Below, in pieces: positions 44,414 to 53,405 of a stretch of DNA of 58,553 bases. Position 1 is the stretch's first letter. Each line of letters begins with the position of its first letter. Source of the stretch: an uncultured Neomegalonema sp. (lineage in GTDB: Bacteria; Pseudomonadota; Alphaproteobacteria; Rhodobacterales; Rhodobacteraceae); the NCBI GenBank assembly GCA_937957975.1, contig CALFFK010000056.1, positions 1 through 58,553 on the forward strand, read 5' to 3'. The translations under genes were made by a program, and so were the position numbers. A model generated the notes under the pieces. That model did not search any database. It worked only from the letters and a program-made list of their open reading frames with translations, and had not been told where the DNA came from.

Positions 44414-46387
44414 GTGACCAGCAGCACCAGCCTGCCGAAAGAGTTTGATTCTTTCCCTAAACTCGTTGAGCGGAATGCGCGCATTTTTGCCGCGCGCCCG
44501 GCTTACCGGGAAAAAGAATTCGGGATATGGCAAAGCTGGACCTGGGCCGAAGCGCGAGAGGCTATTGAGGCCATTGCGCTAGGTTTTATCGAGATGGGGC
44601 TACAAAAAGGCGATCACATCGCCATCGTTGGGCGCAATCGTCCGCATTTCTACTGGTCCATGCTTGCCGCACAATACGCAGGCGCGATCCCCGTGCCGGT
44701 ATATCAGGATTCCGTGGCCGACGAGATGGCCTATGTTCTCGATCATTGTGGTGCACGTTTCGCTGTCGTGCAGGATCAGGAACAGGTTGATAAGCTGCAT
44801 GAGGTTGCTGATCGCATCCCGGCACTTAAGCGCATGATCTATATCGATGCACGGGGTCTCCGCCGCTATGATCATTCCGACCTGATCTCGCTCGCTGACG
44901 TTCGCAAGACGGGTGAAGAACGCAAGGCCGAATTCCAGGGCGAGTTGCAGGCTCGCATGGATGCGGCCACTGAACACGACACATGCATCATCCTTTATAC
45001 TTCCGGCACAACGGGCCGCCCCAAAGGCGTTGTGCTGACGAACCGTAATGTTCTTATGACGGCGAAGAATTCATGCGCGTTCGACACGTTGACCGAAAAG
45101 GAAGATGTGCTTGCCTATCTGCCGATGGCGTGGGTGGGCGATTACGTGTTTTCGATGGCGCAGGCATGTTGGGCCGGTTTCTGCGTTAATTGCCCGGAGA
45201 GCGCGGAAACGATGCATTCGGACCTAAAGGAAATTGGGCCAACCTATTTCTTTGCGCCCCCCCGGTTCTTTGAAGGGTTGCTCACTTCCATTATGATCCG
45301 CATGGAAGATGCCAGCAAATTCAAACAGAAACTGTTTCATAAATATATTGATCTTGCCAAGCGCGTTGGCCCGGCCCTGCTCGATGGCAAGGAAGTCAGT
45401 GCGGGCGACCGGATAAAATACCGTCTCGGTCGCGCCCTTGTCTATGGTCCGCTTCTCAATGCCACGGGCCTTAGCCGCGTGCGCGTAGGATATACTGCCG
45501 GTGAGGCCATTGGCCCTGAAATTTTTGAATTCTACCGCTCGCTTGGGATCAATCTCAAGCAGCTCTACGGGCAGACCGAAGGCACAATCTACATAACGCA
45601 GCAACCCGATGGCGAAGTCAGCGCCGACACGGTTGGCGTGCCTAGCCCGGATGTGGAAGTGAAAATCGGCGATAATGGTGAAGTCTTCTACCGTTCCCCC
45701 GGTACTTTTGCGGAATATTACAAGAATCCCGAAGCGACCGCTGAAACGAAAGACACAGAGGGATGGGTGGCCACAGGCGATGCCGGATTTTTTGAGCCGG
45801 ATCGCGGCCATTTGCGGATTATCGACCGGGCCAAGGATGTTGGCAAGCTGACCAATGGCGCAATGTTCGCCCCCAAATACGTCGAGAACAAGCTGAAGTT
45901 TTACCCGAATATTCTGGAGGCCGTGGCCTTCGGCCATGAGCGCGATTACTGCACGGCCTTTATCAATATCGACCTCACGGCGGTCGGGAACTGGGCCGAG
46001 CGTAACAATATCGCTTATGCATCCTATCAGGAACTGGCAGGGCATCCCCGCGTCTATGCCGCTGTGCAGGAGCATGTGGAAGAAGCCAACCGTTCCATTG
46101 CCGAGGATGCCCTGCTGTCCCATTGTCAGGTGCGCCGTTTCCTCGTGCTACACAAGGAACTTGATGCCGATGACGGCGAGTTGACCCGCACACGCAAAGT
46201 GCGCCGCCGGATCATCGCTGAGAAGTATGAGCCTTTGATGACCGCGCTCTATGACGGCTCGGACAGCGTTTATATCGAAACCGAAGTGACGTATGAGGAT
46301 GGCCGCAAGGGCGCGATCAAGGCCACCCTCGAAATCCGTGATGCGGCGGTCGTTACCCCCGATGCCCAGAAGATGGCTGCCGAATGA
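44414..46387 (+). CDS. AMP-dependent acyl-CoA ligase (long-chain fatty acyl-CoA synthetase-like)
   Basis: Adenylate-forming enzyme of 657 residues. The P-loop-type motif YTSGTTGRPKG starts at residue 195, followed by AYLPMAWVGDYVF, YGQTEGTI, the A5-type DTEGWVATGDAGFF and DRAKDVGKLTNGAMFAPK near the C-terminus. It activates a carboxylic acid with ATP and CoA; the large size places it with long-chain acyl-CoA synthetases often found with Liv-type ABC importers in Alphaproteobacteria. Start is GTG 44414, seven bases after GGGGGA; the ATG at 44384 lacks a site. The stop overlaps the livG-like ATG by 4 bases, tying ligation to uptake. The acid is unknown. Confidence 0.93.
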   Translation: MTSSTSLPKEFDSFPKLVERNARIFAARPAYREKEFGIWQSWTWAEAREAIEAIALGFIEMGLQKGDHIAIVGRNRPHFYWSMLAAQYAGAIPVPVYQDSVADEMAYVLDHCGARFAVVQDQEQVDKLHEVADRIPALKRMIYIDARGLRRYDHSDLISLADVRKTGEERKAEFQGELQARMDAATEHDTCIILYTSGTTGRPKGVVLTNRNVLMTAKNSCAFDTLTEKEDVLAYLPMAWVGDYVFSMAQACWAGFCVNCPESAETMHSDLKEIGPTYFFAPPRFFEGLLTSIMIRMEDASKFKQKLFHKYIDLAKRVGPALLDGKEVSAGDRIKYRLGRALVYGPLLNATGLSRVRVGYTAGEAIGPEIFEFYRSLGINLKQLYGQTEGTIYITQQPDGEVSADTVGVPSPDVEVKIGDNGEVFYRSPGTFAEYYKNPEATAETKDTEGWVATGDAGFFEPDRGHLRIIDRAKDVGKLTNGAMFAPKYVENKLKFYPNILEAVAFGHERDYCTAFINIDLTAVGNWAERNNIAYASYQELAGHPRVYAAVQEHVEEANRSIAEDALLSHCQVRRFLVLHKELDADDGELTRTRKVRRRIIAEKYEPLMTALYDGSDSVYIETEVTYEDGRKGAIKATLEIRDAAVVTPDAQKMAAE

Positions 46388-47211
46388 CCCATCCTGTAAT
46401 GCAAGAAGACACCTACACCACTCCCGATGGTCGCAAGATCGGCGGCGTGGTGATGGAGATGAAGAATATCACCCTGCGGTTTGGTGGGGTAACGGCGATC
46501 AAGGATATTTCCTTTGATATTCGTGAAGGTGAAGTTCGCGCGATTATTGGCCCGAACGGGGCCGGTAAGTCGTCGATGCTCAATGTCATCAATGGCTTCT
46601 ACCATCCTCAGGAGGGAGAAGTCTGGTTCCGGGGCGAAAAGCGCGGCCCGATGAAACCGTATCAGATTGCCCGACAAGGCATCGCGCGCACTTTCCAGAA
46701 CATCGCCCTTTTCAAGGGAATGTCTACGCTCGACAATATTATGACGGGCCGTCTGATCCATATGAATACTTCCATCGCGTCACAGGCGTTTTGGAAAGGT
46801 CCGGCAGAGAGCGAAGAAATCGCGAACCGCGAGCGTGTCGAGAAAATCATCGACTTTTTGGAGATCCAGACCATCCGCAAGACGCCGGTGGGCAGTCTTC
46901 CCTATGGACTGCAAAAGCGTGTCGAATTAGGGCGGGCGCTGGCGTCGGACCCCTCGCTCTTGCTGCTGGATGAACCGATGGCAGGGATGAATGTCGAGGA
47001 AAAGGAGGATATGAGCCGCTTTATCCTCGACGTAAACGACGAGTTCGGAACGACCATTGCCCTGATTGAGCACGACATGGGCGTCGTCATGGATATTTCC
47101 GACCGGGTCGTCGTGATGGATTATGGTGCCAAAATCGGTGACGGTACGCCCGATGAAGTGCGGAAGAATGAGAAGGTCATCGCGGCCTATCTGGGGGTGG
47201 CCCATGATTGA
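46384..47211 (+). CDS. branched-chain amino acid-type ABC transporter ATP-binding protein (LivG-like)
   Basis: Cytoplasmic ATPase of 275 residues. Walker A GPNGAGKS at 56-63, Walker B LLLLDEPMAGMN, H-loop IALIEHDMGVVM. The signature is unusual, SLPYGLQKRVELGRAL instead of LSGGQ, but this variant is normal for the LivG family. The first about 20 residues (MTHPVMQEDTYTTPDGRKIGG) form a small hydrophilic extension. It overlaps the ligase by 4 bases and precedes the permease gene by 32 bases. It pairs with the LivF-like ATPase at 50900 to energise a five-component importer. Confidence 0.95.
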   Translation: MTHPVMQEDTYTTPDGRKIGGVVMEMKNITLRFGGVTAIKDISFDIREGEVRAIIGPNGAGKSSMLNVINGFYHPQEGEVWFRGEKRGPMKPYQIARQGIARTFQNIALFKGMSTLDNIMTGRLIHMNTSIASQAFWKGPAESEEIANRERVEKIIDFLEIQTIRKTPVGSLPYGLQKRVELGRALASDPSLLLLDEPMAGMNVEEKEDMSRFILDVNDEFGTTIALIEHDMGVVMDISDRVVVMDYGAKIGDGTPDEVRKNEKVIAAYLGVAHD

Positions 47212-47243
47212 TCCGATGACGCATCTGGTTTCGGAGATCGCCC

Positions 47244-48242
47244 ATGCCCGCTGAATTCTGGTACGGTGTCGAAGTTCTGTTGAACGGACTGATGGCAGGG
47301 GTGATGTATTCCCTTGTTGCCCTCGGTTTCGTACTGATCTTCAAGGCGTCAGGCATCTTTAATTATGCGCAAGGGGTCATGGCCCTGTTTGCGGCGCAAA
47401 CGCTGGTGGGCATTCAGACGGGTCAGATTCCATTCGCCCATATCATCAACGTCGTTCTTGGCACTGATGTGCATCATTTCGGTTGGCATGTTCCGGCATT
47501 GCTGGGGCTTGTGCTGGCGCTTGTTGTGATGATCGTCTTTGCCATCCTGGTGGAGAAACTGGTGCTGAAGCACCTCGTCAACCAGGAACCGATTATCCTG
47601 TTCATGGCCACCATCGGCCTCGCCTATTTCATGGAAGGCTTTGGCGAGCTGATGTGGGGCGCGGATGTAAAGCGCATCGAAATCGGGCTGCCGCAGGGCG
47701 GCAATGCCTGGGTTGAAGAAAACACTGCCTTTCTCGGTGGCGAGGATTTCTACGGGTTTTATCTCGACACGCTGGATATTGTCGCGACGCTGATCGCGGT
47801 TGCGTTGGTGACGTCGCTTGTGCTGTTTTCGCAATATACCAAGACAGGTCGCGCCCTGCGCGCAGTGGCGGATGACCATCAGGCGGCGCTGTCGGTTGGT
47901 ATCTCACTCCGTACAATCTGGGTGATTGTCTGGTCCATTGCCGGGTTTGTGGCGCTGGTTGCGGGAGTAATGTGGGGTGCGAAATCGGGGGTGCAGTTCT
48001 CGCTGTCCCTGATTGCGTTGAAGGCGCTTCCGGTTCTGATGCTCGGCGGCTTTACCTCGATCCCCGGCGCGATCATTGGTGGCCTCATCATTGGTGTAGG
48101 CGAGAAGATGTTTGAATTCCTCATCGGTGCGCCATTCCTTGGCGGGGCCACGGAGAACTGGTTTGCCTATATGCTGGCGCTGATCTTCCTGATCTTCCGC
48201 CCACAGGGTTTGTTTGGGGAGAAGATCATTGAGCGGGTCTGA
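47244..48242 (+). CDS. branched-chain amino acid-type ABC transporter permease (LivH-like)
   Basis: Integral membrane permease of 332 residues with about eight helices. LivH family features include LLNGLMAGVMYSLVALGFVLIFKASGIFNYAQG at the N-terminus, with the family EAA-like segment in the later cytoplasmic loop (TGRALRAVADDHQAALSVGI), and a C-terminal LIFLIFRPQGLFGEKI. The start ATG 47244 follows CGGAG. It is slightly longer than E. coli LivH because of a periplasmic loop at about 65-90 and 150-175. It forms the pore with the LivM-like protein; specificity is set by the binding protein. Confidence 0.94.
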   Translation: MPAEFWYGVEVLLNGLMAGVMYSLVALGFVLIFKASGIFNYAQGVMALFAAQTLVGIQTGQIPFAHIINVVLGTDVHHFGWHVPALLGLVLALVVMIVFAILVEKLVLKHLVNQEPIILFMATIGLAYFMEGFGELMWGADVKRIEIGLPQGGNAWVEENTAFLGGEDFYGFYLDTLDIVATLIAVALVTSLVLFSQYTKTGRALRAVADDHQAALSVGISLRTIWVIVWSIAGFVALVAGVMWGAKSGVQFSLSLIALKALPVLMLGGFTSIPGAIIGGLIIGVGEKMFEFLIGAPFLGGATENWFAYMLALIFLIFRPQGLFGEKIIERV

Positions 48243-48275
48243 TACCAGGTTGGCAATTAAACGGAGGGCGGCGAC

Positions 48276-49352
48276 ATGATTTATCGCGAAGTCGGCGACT
48301 TCAAGACAACCTACCGGGCGGACGGACAGACATTTCCAATCTGGTTCGACCGGATACGCTATTACGTCGTTCTGCTCATCGCGTTCTGTGTGGTGCCGTT
48401 CATCATCAATGATTACTGGCTGAATGCAGTTTTGCTGCCGTTCCTGATTTATGCCATCGCGGCCATCGGCCTGAACATTTTGACGGGGTATTGCGGGCAG
48501 GTATCATTGGGAACCGGCGGATTCATGGCGGTGGGAGCCTATTCCTGCTACAAACTGATGACTGGCTTCCCGGATTTGAACATCATGTTCTGCGTCCTGC
48601 TTTCGGGCGTCATTACGGCACTTGTCGGGATGCTGTTCGGGCTTCCGTCACTCAGGATCAAGGGCTTCTATCTCGCAGTGGCCACGCTGGCCGCGCAGTT
48701 CTTTCTTGTCTGGTTGTTCAACAAGGTTGCGTGGTTTTACAATTACTCGGCATCGGGCCAGATCACCGCGCCAGAGCGTACGATCTTTGGTTACAGGATC
48801 ACCGGGGCCGAGACCTCCGCACCCGTCACCTATCTTTTCTGCCTTGTCCTCGTTGTAATTCTCGCCATCGTTGCCCGCAATTTGACGCGTGGGCATCTGG
48901 GGCGAAGCTGGATGGCAATTCGTGATATGGATATTGCCGCCGAGATCATCGGTGTGAACCCGCTGAAGGCAAAACTGACAGCCTTTGGCATTTCATCCTT
49001 CTATATCGGGGTTGCAGGCGCGCTGTTGTTTGCCGTCTATCTTGGCGCGGTGGAAGTGGGCGAGGTGTTTGGTATCCAGAAATCCTTCCTGGTCCTCTTT
49101 ATGATTATTATCGGGGGATTGGGGTCGATCTTCGGATCGTTCGCAGGGGCTGCGTTTATGGTGCTACTGCCCGTGCTGCTGAAAAACGTGCTGGTTGGTA
49201 CTCTTGGCTGGCCCACGGACATCGCGACCCATTTGGAGTTTGCCATCGTTGGCGCGCTCATCATCGTATTCCTGATCCTCGAACCCCACGGCCTTGCGCA
49301 GCTTTGGCGGATAATCAAGGAGAAGCTCCGCCTCTGGCCGTTCCCGCACTAG
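48276..49352 (+). CDS. branched-chain amino acid-type ABC transporter permease (LivM-like)
   Basis: Integral membrane permease of 358 residues, about nine helices. Family features: NILTGYCGQVSLGTGGFMAVGAYSCY, the EAA loop RGHLGRSWMAIRDMDIAAEIIGVN and IIGGLGSIFGSFAGAAF. An N-terminal hydrophilic stretch of about 30 residues precedes the first helix. GGAGGG precedes ATG 48276. It follows the LivH-like gene by 33 bases and is followed by the binding-protein gene after 89 bases, completing the transmembrane pair of the importer. Confidence 0.94.
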   Translation: MIYREVGDFKTTYRADGQTFPIWFDRIRYYVVLLIAFCVVPFIINDYWLNAVLLPFLIYAIAAIGLNILTGYCGQVSLGTGGFMAVGAYSCYKLMTGFPDLNIMFCVLLSGVITALVGMLFGLPSLRIKGFYLAVATLAAQFFLVWLFNKVAWFYNYSASGQITAPERTIFGYRITGAETSAPVTYLFCLVLVVILAIVARNLTRGHLGRSWMAIRDMDIAAEIIGVNPLKAKLTAFGISSFYIGVAGALLFAVYLGAVEVGEVFGIQKSFLVLFMIIIGGLGSIFGSFAGAAFMVLLPVLLKNVLVGTLGWPTDIATHLEFAIVGALIIVFLILEPHGLAQLWRIIKEKLRLWPFPH

Positions 49353-49441
49353 GAAGCAGGATACTTTATTCGATGCGGTACTGTCTGATGGGTCTCGCAT
49401 CGACCTTCGACAAATCAAAAACGTAACTCAGGGAGAGACTC

Positions 49442-50845
49442 ATGAAACTCAAGACACTCACGGCGATGACGCTGGTCGCTGCAATGGCCGCGCCTTTCGC
49501 CGCCACACCCGCCCTTGCCGATCTTGTGTTCCCCTCGCTCAGCTATCGCACCGGCCCCTATGCGGCGAATGGCATTCCTTTCGCTGATGGCTATGAAGAT
49601 TACTTCAAGCTCATCAATGCCCGTGATGGCGGTATCGGTGGCGAGAGGATCAAGGTCATCGAATGCGAGACCGGCTACAACACCGAAAAAGGTGTGGAGT
49701 GCTATGAGTCCACAAAGGGGCAGGGCGCGCTGGTCTATCAACCGCTTTCGACCGGCATAACCTACCAGCTTATTCCCAAATCCGCCGCTGATGGCATTCC
49801 ACTGCATACGATGGGCTATGGGCGTACTTCGGCGGCGAATGGCGCGGTGTTCAATACCGTCTTCAACTATCCGGCCAACTACTGGAACGGCGCATCCGCA
49901 GTGGTAAACCACTTGCTCGACGTCAATGACGGCGACATCAAGGGCAAGACCCTCGCACTCGTCTATCACAACTCCGCTTATGGCAAGGAGCCGATCCGTA
50001 CGCTTGAAGAACTGTCAAAAAAGCATGGCTTCAAGCTGACCCTGCTGCCCGTGGATCACCCCGGTCAGGAGCAAAAATCCCAGTGGTTGCAAATTCGCCG
50101 TGAAAAACCGGATTTTGTGACGATGTGGGGTTGGGGCGTGATGAACGCGACGGCCATTCAGGAAGCAGCAAACATCCGCTATCCGATGGAGAACTTTATC
50201 GGCGTGTGGTGGTCCGGCTCTGAAAACGATGTGCGCCCGGTGGGTGACAAGGCCGATGGCTACAAGGCGATCAACTTCCATGGTGTTGGAGATGATTACC
50301 CTGTCTATGACGACCTCGAAAAATACGTCTATTCCAAGGGTGATGCGACTGGCGCTGGCGATCAGAAAGGCACAGTCCTCTATAATCGGGGCATGTACGC
50401 CGCGATGCTGGCTGTCGAAGCGGCAAAAAATGCGCAGAAAATACACGACACAGCGAAGATCACCCCGGCGATGATGCGTGACGGGATGGAGGCGTTGGAG
50501 ATTACGGAAGGGAAGATGGCGGATCTTGGCCTGCCGAATTTCGGACCATCCTTCAGTGTGTCTTGTGCGAACCACGGTGGCCCTGGCCTCGCCTCGGTCA
50601 ATCAGTGGGATGCCAAGGCTGGTGAATGGAAGGAAATCAGCAGCTATTCCGAAAGCGATATGGATGTGATCGGCGCGCTGATTAATGCAGACTCTACCGC
50701 TTTTGCCAAGGAAAGCGGCATCACTCCGCGTGAGTGCGCCGATGACGGTGTAATGGCCTCCATGTCCAAGGACGACATCATGTCCGAGATCGAGGCGATC
50801 AAGGCGCGCCTTGGTGAGTTGCTCAAGGCAGCGGAAGCTCTCTGA
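49442..50845 (+). CDS. periplasmic substrate-binding protein of the Liv-type importer
   Basis: Exported binding protein of 467 residues. Signal peptide at about 1-25 (MKLKTLTAMTLVAAMAAPFA, cleavage near TPALADL). The mature protein has the type I periplasmic-binding fold typical of LivJ/LivK but is longer than those, and a Ser-Gly-Tyr-rich region including RTGPYAANGIPFADGY. The family is common beside acyl-CoA ligases, where the ligand is often an aromatic or fatty acid rather than an amino acid. A single long insert makes it about 90 residues longer than E. coli LivJ. Start ATG 49442 has AGGGAGAG. A strong hairpin follows at 50860. Confidence 0.92.
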   Translation: MKLKTLTAMTLVAAMAAPFAATPALADLVFPSLSYRTGPYAANGIPFADGYEDYFKLINARDGGIGGERIKVIECETGYNTEKGVECYESTKGQGALVYQPLSTGITYQLIPKSAADGIPLHTMGYGRTSAANGAVFNTVFNYPANYWNGASAVVNHLLDVNDGDIKGKTLALVYHNSAYGKEPIRTLEELSKKHGFKLTLLPVDHPGQEQKSQWLQIRREKPDFVTMWGWGVMNATAIQEAANIRYPMENFIGVWWSGSENDVRPVGDKADGYKAINFHGVGDDYPVYDDLEKYVYSKGDATGAGDQKGTVLYNRGMYAAMLAVEAAKNAQKIHDTAKITPAMMRDGMEALEITEGKMADLGLPNFGPSFSVSCANHGGPGLASVNQWDAKAGEWKEISSYSESDMDVIGALINADSTAFAKESGITPRECADDGVMASMSKDDIMSEIEAIKARLGELLKAAEAL

Positions 50846-50859
50846 GACCACTCTTCCAT

Positions 50860-50883
50860 CCCTCCCCCATTTGCGGGGGAGGG
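50860..50883 (+). terminator. intercistronic hairpin between binding-protein and LivF genes
   Basis: Perfect 9-bp GC-rich stem CCCTCCCCC / GGGGGAGGG, loop ATTTGC, starting 14 bases after the stop and ending just before livF. No T-run follows, so it probably stabilises the upstream mRNA or attenuates livF rather than ending transcription. Confidence 0.55.
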
Positions 50884-50899
50884 GTTATCGGAGATGACC

Positions 50900-51745
50900 A
50901 TGACCGAAGCGACCCTTCAGACGGATGCAGCACCCCTCGCCGAAGATGATTTGCTCGTAGTGAGTAATATCGAGGTAATCTACAATCACGTTATCCTTGT
51001 GCTGAAAGGCGTTAGCCTGTCGGTTCCAAAAGGCGGGATTACGGCACTGCTTGGTGGCAATGGAGCCGGCAAGACAACAACCCTGAAAGCGATCTCTAAT
51101 CTCCTGCATTCCGAACGTGGTGAGGTTACGAAAGGGTCGATCCACTATCGCAATGAAAAGACTACCGAACTGATGCCCGCCGACCTCGTTAAAAAAGGCG
51201 TGATTCAGGTGATGGAAGGCCGTCACTGCTTCGAACACCTGACCATCGAGGAAAACCTGATGACTGGCGCTTATACCCGGCGAGACGGAAGCGCAAAGGT
51301 TCGGGACGACCTGGAGATGGTCTATAATTACTTCCCCCGGCTACGCGACCGTCGAAAGTCTCAGGCGGGTTATACTTCTGGTGGTGAACAACAGATGTGC
51401 GCCATCGGGCGCGCACTCATGTCACGCCCGGAAACCGTTCTGCTGGATGAGCCATCCATGGGCCTTGCGCCACAACTCGTCGAAGAAATTTTTGGTATCG
51501 TGAAAGATCTCAATGAGAAAGAGAACGTGACGTTCCTTCTCGCTGAACAGAACACCAACGTGGCCCTGCGTTTCGCCCACTACGGCTACATCCTTGAATC
51601 GGGCCGGGTGGTGATGGATGGCCCTGCCGCTGATTTGCGTGAAAACCCGGATGTGAAAGAATTCTATCTCGGAATGTCCGAAGAAGGGCGTAAATCCTAT
51701 CGCAATGTGCGCTCCTATCGGCGGCGCAAGCGGTGGTTGGGATAA
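50900..51745 (+). CDS. branched-chain amino acid-type ABC transporter ATP-binding protein (LivF-like)
   Basis: Second ATPase of the importer, 281 residues. Walker A GGNGAGKT at 52-59, signature TSGGEQQMCAIGRAL, Walker B VLLDEPSMGLAP, H-loop replaced by LLAEQNTNVAL as usual in LivF. The C-terminus carries a basic tail (SYRNVRSYRRRKRWL) that extends beyond E. coli LivF and is shared by members linked to acyl-CoA ligases. Start is placed at ATG 50900, six bases after GGAG; ATG 50894 is two codons upstream. It ends the operon, with a probable terminator at 51746. Confidence 0.94.
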   Translation: MTEATLQTDAAPLAEDDLLVVSNIEVIYNHVILVLKGVSLSVPKGGITALLGGNGAGKTTTLKAISNLLHSERGEVTKGSIHYRNEKTTELMPADLVKKGVIQVMEGRHCFEHLTIEENLMTGAYTRRDGSAKVRDDLEMVYNYFPRLRDRRKSQAGYTSGGEQQMCAIGRALMSRPETVLLDEPSMGLAPQLVEEIFGIVKDLNEKENVTFLLAEQNTNVALRFAHYGYILESGRVVMDGPAADLRENPDVKEFYLGMSEEGRKSYRNVRSYRRRKRWLG

Positions 51746-51792
51746 CCGGAGCGTTCACTGCCTTGAATTGACAGGAACGCACCGGCTCTTTT
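51746..51792 (+). terminator. probable terminator after the Liv operon
   Basis: Arms CCGG...GCGTTC and GAACGC...CCGG close a large loop, followed by CTCTTTTCTGCTTTT. It begins one base after the livF stop. The interrupted stem makes it weaker than the other terminators listed, but the T-rich tail supports it. Confidence 0.45.
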
Positions 51793-51798
51793 CTGCTT

Positions 51799-52527
51799 TT
51801 ATTTTTGCAGACGTGAATAGGTGTATTGACCACCGCCACCGCCACGCGGAGTAATCGTCACAAGTGCCGTCGGGCCATTCCAGGCATGTTCACGACCCAG
51901 AGCGCCTCCGCCACGGATATTGGGATGTCGACGTGTTATGTTTCCATCAGTGGGGAGCGTATCATTATCGCCATCTTCTGCGAGTGCGACAGGGCCAAGC
52001 TTGCCACAGGCATCAACAATCGAACTGCTGCGTTCGTCATTGATCTCGGCCCCGGCATCGTATGAGAAGGCGCGCACTGTAACCGGCTGACCATTCAGGG
52101 GGATGCTGTCGGTTCCAACGATCCCGTCATTCGTGCAGATCAGCATCCGCGCCCATGACAGAACATCCCCGTCTTTTGCCCGGATTGTAAAGCTCTCGGA
52201 GGTGGATTTGCCGCTTCCCCGAACCATGATGGGCTTATCGGCCATCACAACGTCTGTAACACCCCTGCCCCTGAAGCGGTTCAGTGCAGCAATGGCATCA
52301 CCGGGCATACCGCTTTTAGCGAGTGTAGCTATGCCCGGATTGGTGCGCTGACCGGGCCGGAAGAGATAGATATTCGATGCATGAGTCACGGCCACCCCCG
52401 GCGACAAAGGCTGGCCGGTGGTCAGGTTCTGGATGGTGACATCGTATGTACGCTCGTTGGCAGAAGCGGAAAAAGCCGTGGCGGAGACTGCAAGGGCGGC
52501 TGCAACGGTGAATGCTAAAGGATTCAT
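51799..52527 (-). CDS. secreted spondin-domain protein
   Basis: Exported protein of 242 residues. Signal peptide at about 1-23 (MNPLAFTVAAALAVSATAFSASA). The mature part contains NLTTGQPLSPGVAVTHASNIYLF near the start and a fold of the Spondin_N type, a domain shared with eukaryotic F-spondins and found in single-domain form in many marine bacteria. Two cysteines (MLICTND, VDACGKL) may bond. An RNITRRHPNIRGGG-type Gly-rich tail ends the protein. Start ATG 52527 follows AAGGAAG. It is convergent with the Liv operon. Function is not established; adhesion or extracellular matrix interaction is a common guess. Confidence 0.86.
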   Translation of the reverse strand: MNPLAFTVAAALAVSATAFSASANERTYDVTIQNLTTGQPLSPGVAVTHASNIYLFRPGQRTNPGIATLAKSGMPGDAIAALNRFRGRGVTDVVMADKPIMVRGSGKSTSESFTIRAKDGDVLSWARMLICTNDGIVGTDSIPLNGQPVTVRAFSYDAGAEINDERSSSIVDACGKLGPVALAEDGDNDTLPTDGNITRRHPNIRGGGALGREHAWNGPTALVTITPRGGGGGQYTYSRLQK

Positions 52528-52691
52528 GGGATGTCTTCCTTGAGTAATGCACAGGGAGGTTCTCCTCCCCGCCGGTATGGACGAAACCTATCGGCTTTCC
52601 CGACTGCTTCGTTAATGGAAGACTTGTGGCTCTTTCTGGCAGAGAGAAATAAACATACAGCGCAGTCCCGTGAACGGGCGTTACCAATTCC

Positions 52692-53405
52692 TTACTCTGT
52701 CGCGCCTGTTCCTTTTTCGATCCAGAAAATCAAATGGGCGGGCTGTGTATCGACACCGTTAACCGGGGTCATGTCTTGTGGGCAGGCAGACATGATGCAG
52801 ATGCAGGATTCTTTCGCTTCCAGCGCGATATGGTCGCCCGCCTTTGAGGCAGGAGGGGTCCATTGAAAGACTCCATCCTGTGCGACCGGGATATTCATCC
52901 AGATATTGAAGGGCGAGGGAACATGGACCGGAGCAACGCCGATGGCATGCAGCGCCATACGGAAATTATCGGCGCAATTGTCGTGATACCCTTCATGCCC
53001 AAGCTGGGTGTAGCGCGGCTGATCGCAGCACGCGATGAGGATGTCATGGACACCGGATGATGTGTCTTCGGCGATTTCGATCAAGGGCCGACGACGGTTT
53101 GTGACGAGCGTATCACCCTTACCCACATAGACGCGGCCCAACGCGGTGCGTGTGTGTTCCATCGACAACATTTCGGCAGGGGCATCGGGAAGCAAGGCAA
53201 AGAAATCGCAGACCTGATGCCCCTTTTCATTGAGGATGAACAGGCGTTCGCCTTTGTTCAGATGCACAGCGCGGCCTTCACGGGGCGGGATCGTATGGCG
53301 TTCCTCTGGTGTGATCCGCCCATCGGGTGACGCCGGGTTCGCGAGTGTGCCGTTGGAGCCGTCGCAATGTAGTGGATCATAAGGGATGCGGGGTTTTTCA
53401 GTCAT
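52692..53405 (-). CDS. DUF1989 (urea carboxylase-associated) family protein
   Basis: Protein of 237 residues of the DUF1989 family, named for linkage to urea carboxylase/urea amidolyase genes. Seen: HTIPPREGRAVHLNKGERLFIL, GHQVCDFFAL, ACCDQPRYTQLG...HDNCADNF and an ending with CICIMSACPQDMTPVNG, all standard. Five conserved cysteines and histidines could bind a metal. The start ATG 53405 lies in ATGACTGA, overlapping the cytosine deaminase stop by 8 bases, so both are made together. No urea carboxylase gene is in view; the partnership with a deaminase suggests a role in nitrogen recovery from bases or their breakdown products. Confidence 0.9.
   Translation of the reverse strand: MTEKPRIPYDPLHCDGSNGTLANPASPDGRITPEERHTIPPREGRAVHLNKGERLFILNEKGHQVCDFFALLPDAPAEMLSMEHTRTALGRVYVGKGDTLVTNRRRPLIEIAEDTSSGVHDILIACCDQPRYTQLGHEGYHDNCADNFRMALHAIGVAPVHVPSPFNIWMNIPVAQDGVFQWTPPASKAGDHIALEAKESCICIMSACPQDMTPVNGVDTQPAHLIFWIEKGTGATE

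Noticed and set aside
45224..46123. 299-codon open frame opposite the acyl-CoA ligase
   Set aside because: Ligase motifs on the plus strand run through the whole interval.
47205..47255. 16-codon frame between livG-like and livH-like genes
   Set aside because: It starts within the end of the upstream gene and ends inside the next; most likely just spacer with the livH ribosome binding site.
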